Program-made: the position numbers and the translations under genes
Source of the DNA: Ureibacillus acetophenoni
Lineage (GTDB): Bacteria > Bacillota > Bacilli > Bacillales_A > Planococcaceae
NCBI RefSeq assembly: GCF_900220965.1
Contig: NZ_OBQC01000001.1
Coordinates: 124,001-188,000, forward strand
DNA length: 64,000 nucleotides
Direction: 5' to 3'
Shown: piece by piece, positions 63,628 to 64,000 of the stretch
Numbering within the stretch: the stretch's first letter is position 1
Layout: each line of letters starts with the position of its first letter
Notes under the pieces: generated by a model
Databases searched by the model: none
Told to the model about the DNA's origin: nothing
The model's input: the letters and a program-made list of their open reading frames with translations, nothing else

Positions 63628-64000
63628 GTGCAGAAGAAAAAATGGTTAATCCCCGTATTCGCATCTTTTATGTTATTTTCAGGGATAGGTGCTATGAATG
63701 CAGAAGCAGCATCAGTAGAAGAGCTAACTTCAACAGCTAAACAATATTTAAAGGCGCCTTATAGATATGGTGGAACTTCAATTACATCAGGAATTGATTG
63801 TTCTGCTTATACTCAATATATTTTCTCAAAGTTTGGGATCTCTTTACCACGTTCATCTTCAGAACAATTTAATGTTGGAACTTCAGTGGCAAAAAGCGAT
63901 TTACAAGCTGGAGATTTAGTGTTCTTTAATACAAATGGTAGAAGTATCTCCCATGTAGGAATCTATATTGGCGATGGCAAGTTTATCTCTGCTACAACAG
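63628..64000 (+). CDS. NlpC/P60 endopeptidase, 3' end beyond the window
   Basis: At least 124 residues, starting at GTG 63628 behind GGAAGGAG; the overlapping ATG at 63626 is out of frame and stops at once. A signal peptide (KKWLIPVFASFMLFSGIGAM) leads directly to the catalytic domain without SLH or LysM parts. LKAPYRYGGTS and GIDCSAYTQYIFSKFG give the nucleophile Cys58, and ISHVGIYIGDGKF gives His109. It cleaves peptide stems of peptidoglycan (gamma-D-Glu-diaminopimelate type). The gene runs off the edge, so any further domain is unseen. Confidence 0.9.
   Translation, partial: MQKKKWLIPVFASFMLFSGIGAMNAEAASVEELTSTAKQYLKAPYRYGGTSITSGIDCSAYTQYIFSKFGISLPRSSSEQFNVGTSVAKSDLQAGDLVFFNTNGRSISHVGIYIGDGKFISATT

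Overview
The window is AT-rich DNA from a Gram-positive, Bacillales-type bacterium, most likely Planococcaceae (Lysinibacillus, Sporosarcina or Psychrobacillus relatives). I cannot fix the genus. The support is strong AGGAGG ribosome sites, many TTG starts, a ComK homologue, a CcpA-type cre site, and eight proteins with S-layer homology (SLH) domains, including a major S-layer protein candidate. No rRNA, tRNA or CRISPR array was seen.

Layout. 1-7000: a graveyard of two broken tyrosine recombinases and two broken RadC-like genes around an intact large SLH protein gene. 7-12.8 kb: a Vpr-type subtilisin with C-terminal Ig-like repeats and a secreted alpha/beta hydrolase. 12.9-21.4 kb: small-molecule catabolism (AAHS-type transporter, Dabb protein, FAD monooxygenase, LuxR regulator, zinc alcohol dehydrogenase with a cre site, amidase with a small overlapping partner) around an SLH-CAP protein. 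21.9-29 kb: two SLH proteins. 29-36 kb: coiled-coil small proteins, a hydroxyacid dehydrogenase, comK, a TraB/GumN protein and an unknown protein. 36-43 kb: the major S-layer protein gene, followed by a gene for a leaderless protein that shares its C-terminal helical module, and a secreted copper-amine-oxidase-N domain protein. 43-57 kb: envelope genes, namely an SLH phosphodiester glycosidase, an MBOAT/DHHW O-acetylation pair, an SLH-SH3 amidase, a second DHHW protein, an acyltransferase-3 protein and a membrane-anchored FAD oxidoreductase. 57-64 kb: an LtaS-type synthase, a TetR regulator, a CtpA protease, a second SLH-CAP protein and the start of an NlpC/P60 hydrolase.

How they fit. Most of the window builds and edits the cell surface. 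SLH domains bind secondary cell-wall polysaccharide. The MBOAT, DHHW and acyltransferase-3 proteins probably acetylate wall glycans. The amidase, NlpC/P60, CtpA and subtilisin trim peptidoglycan or proteins.

The most unusual signal is non-coding. At least eight intergenic arrays use different short words but nearly the same geometry. Four are direct-word arrays with a strict 21-bp step, and three of these close a 102-103 bp super-unit. Three are palindrome arrays with 50-52 and 61-62 bp steps. One is an 11-copy array with a 51-52 bp step. The steps are near whole helical turns, so spacing rather than sequence looks conserved. A further 45-bp nine-copy array has 41-bp single-copy relatives in three convergent intergenic gaps.
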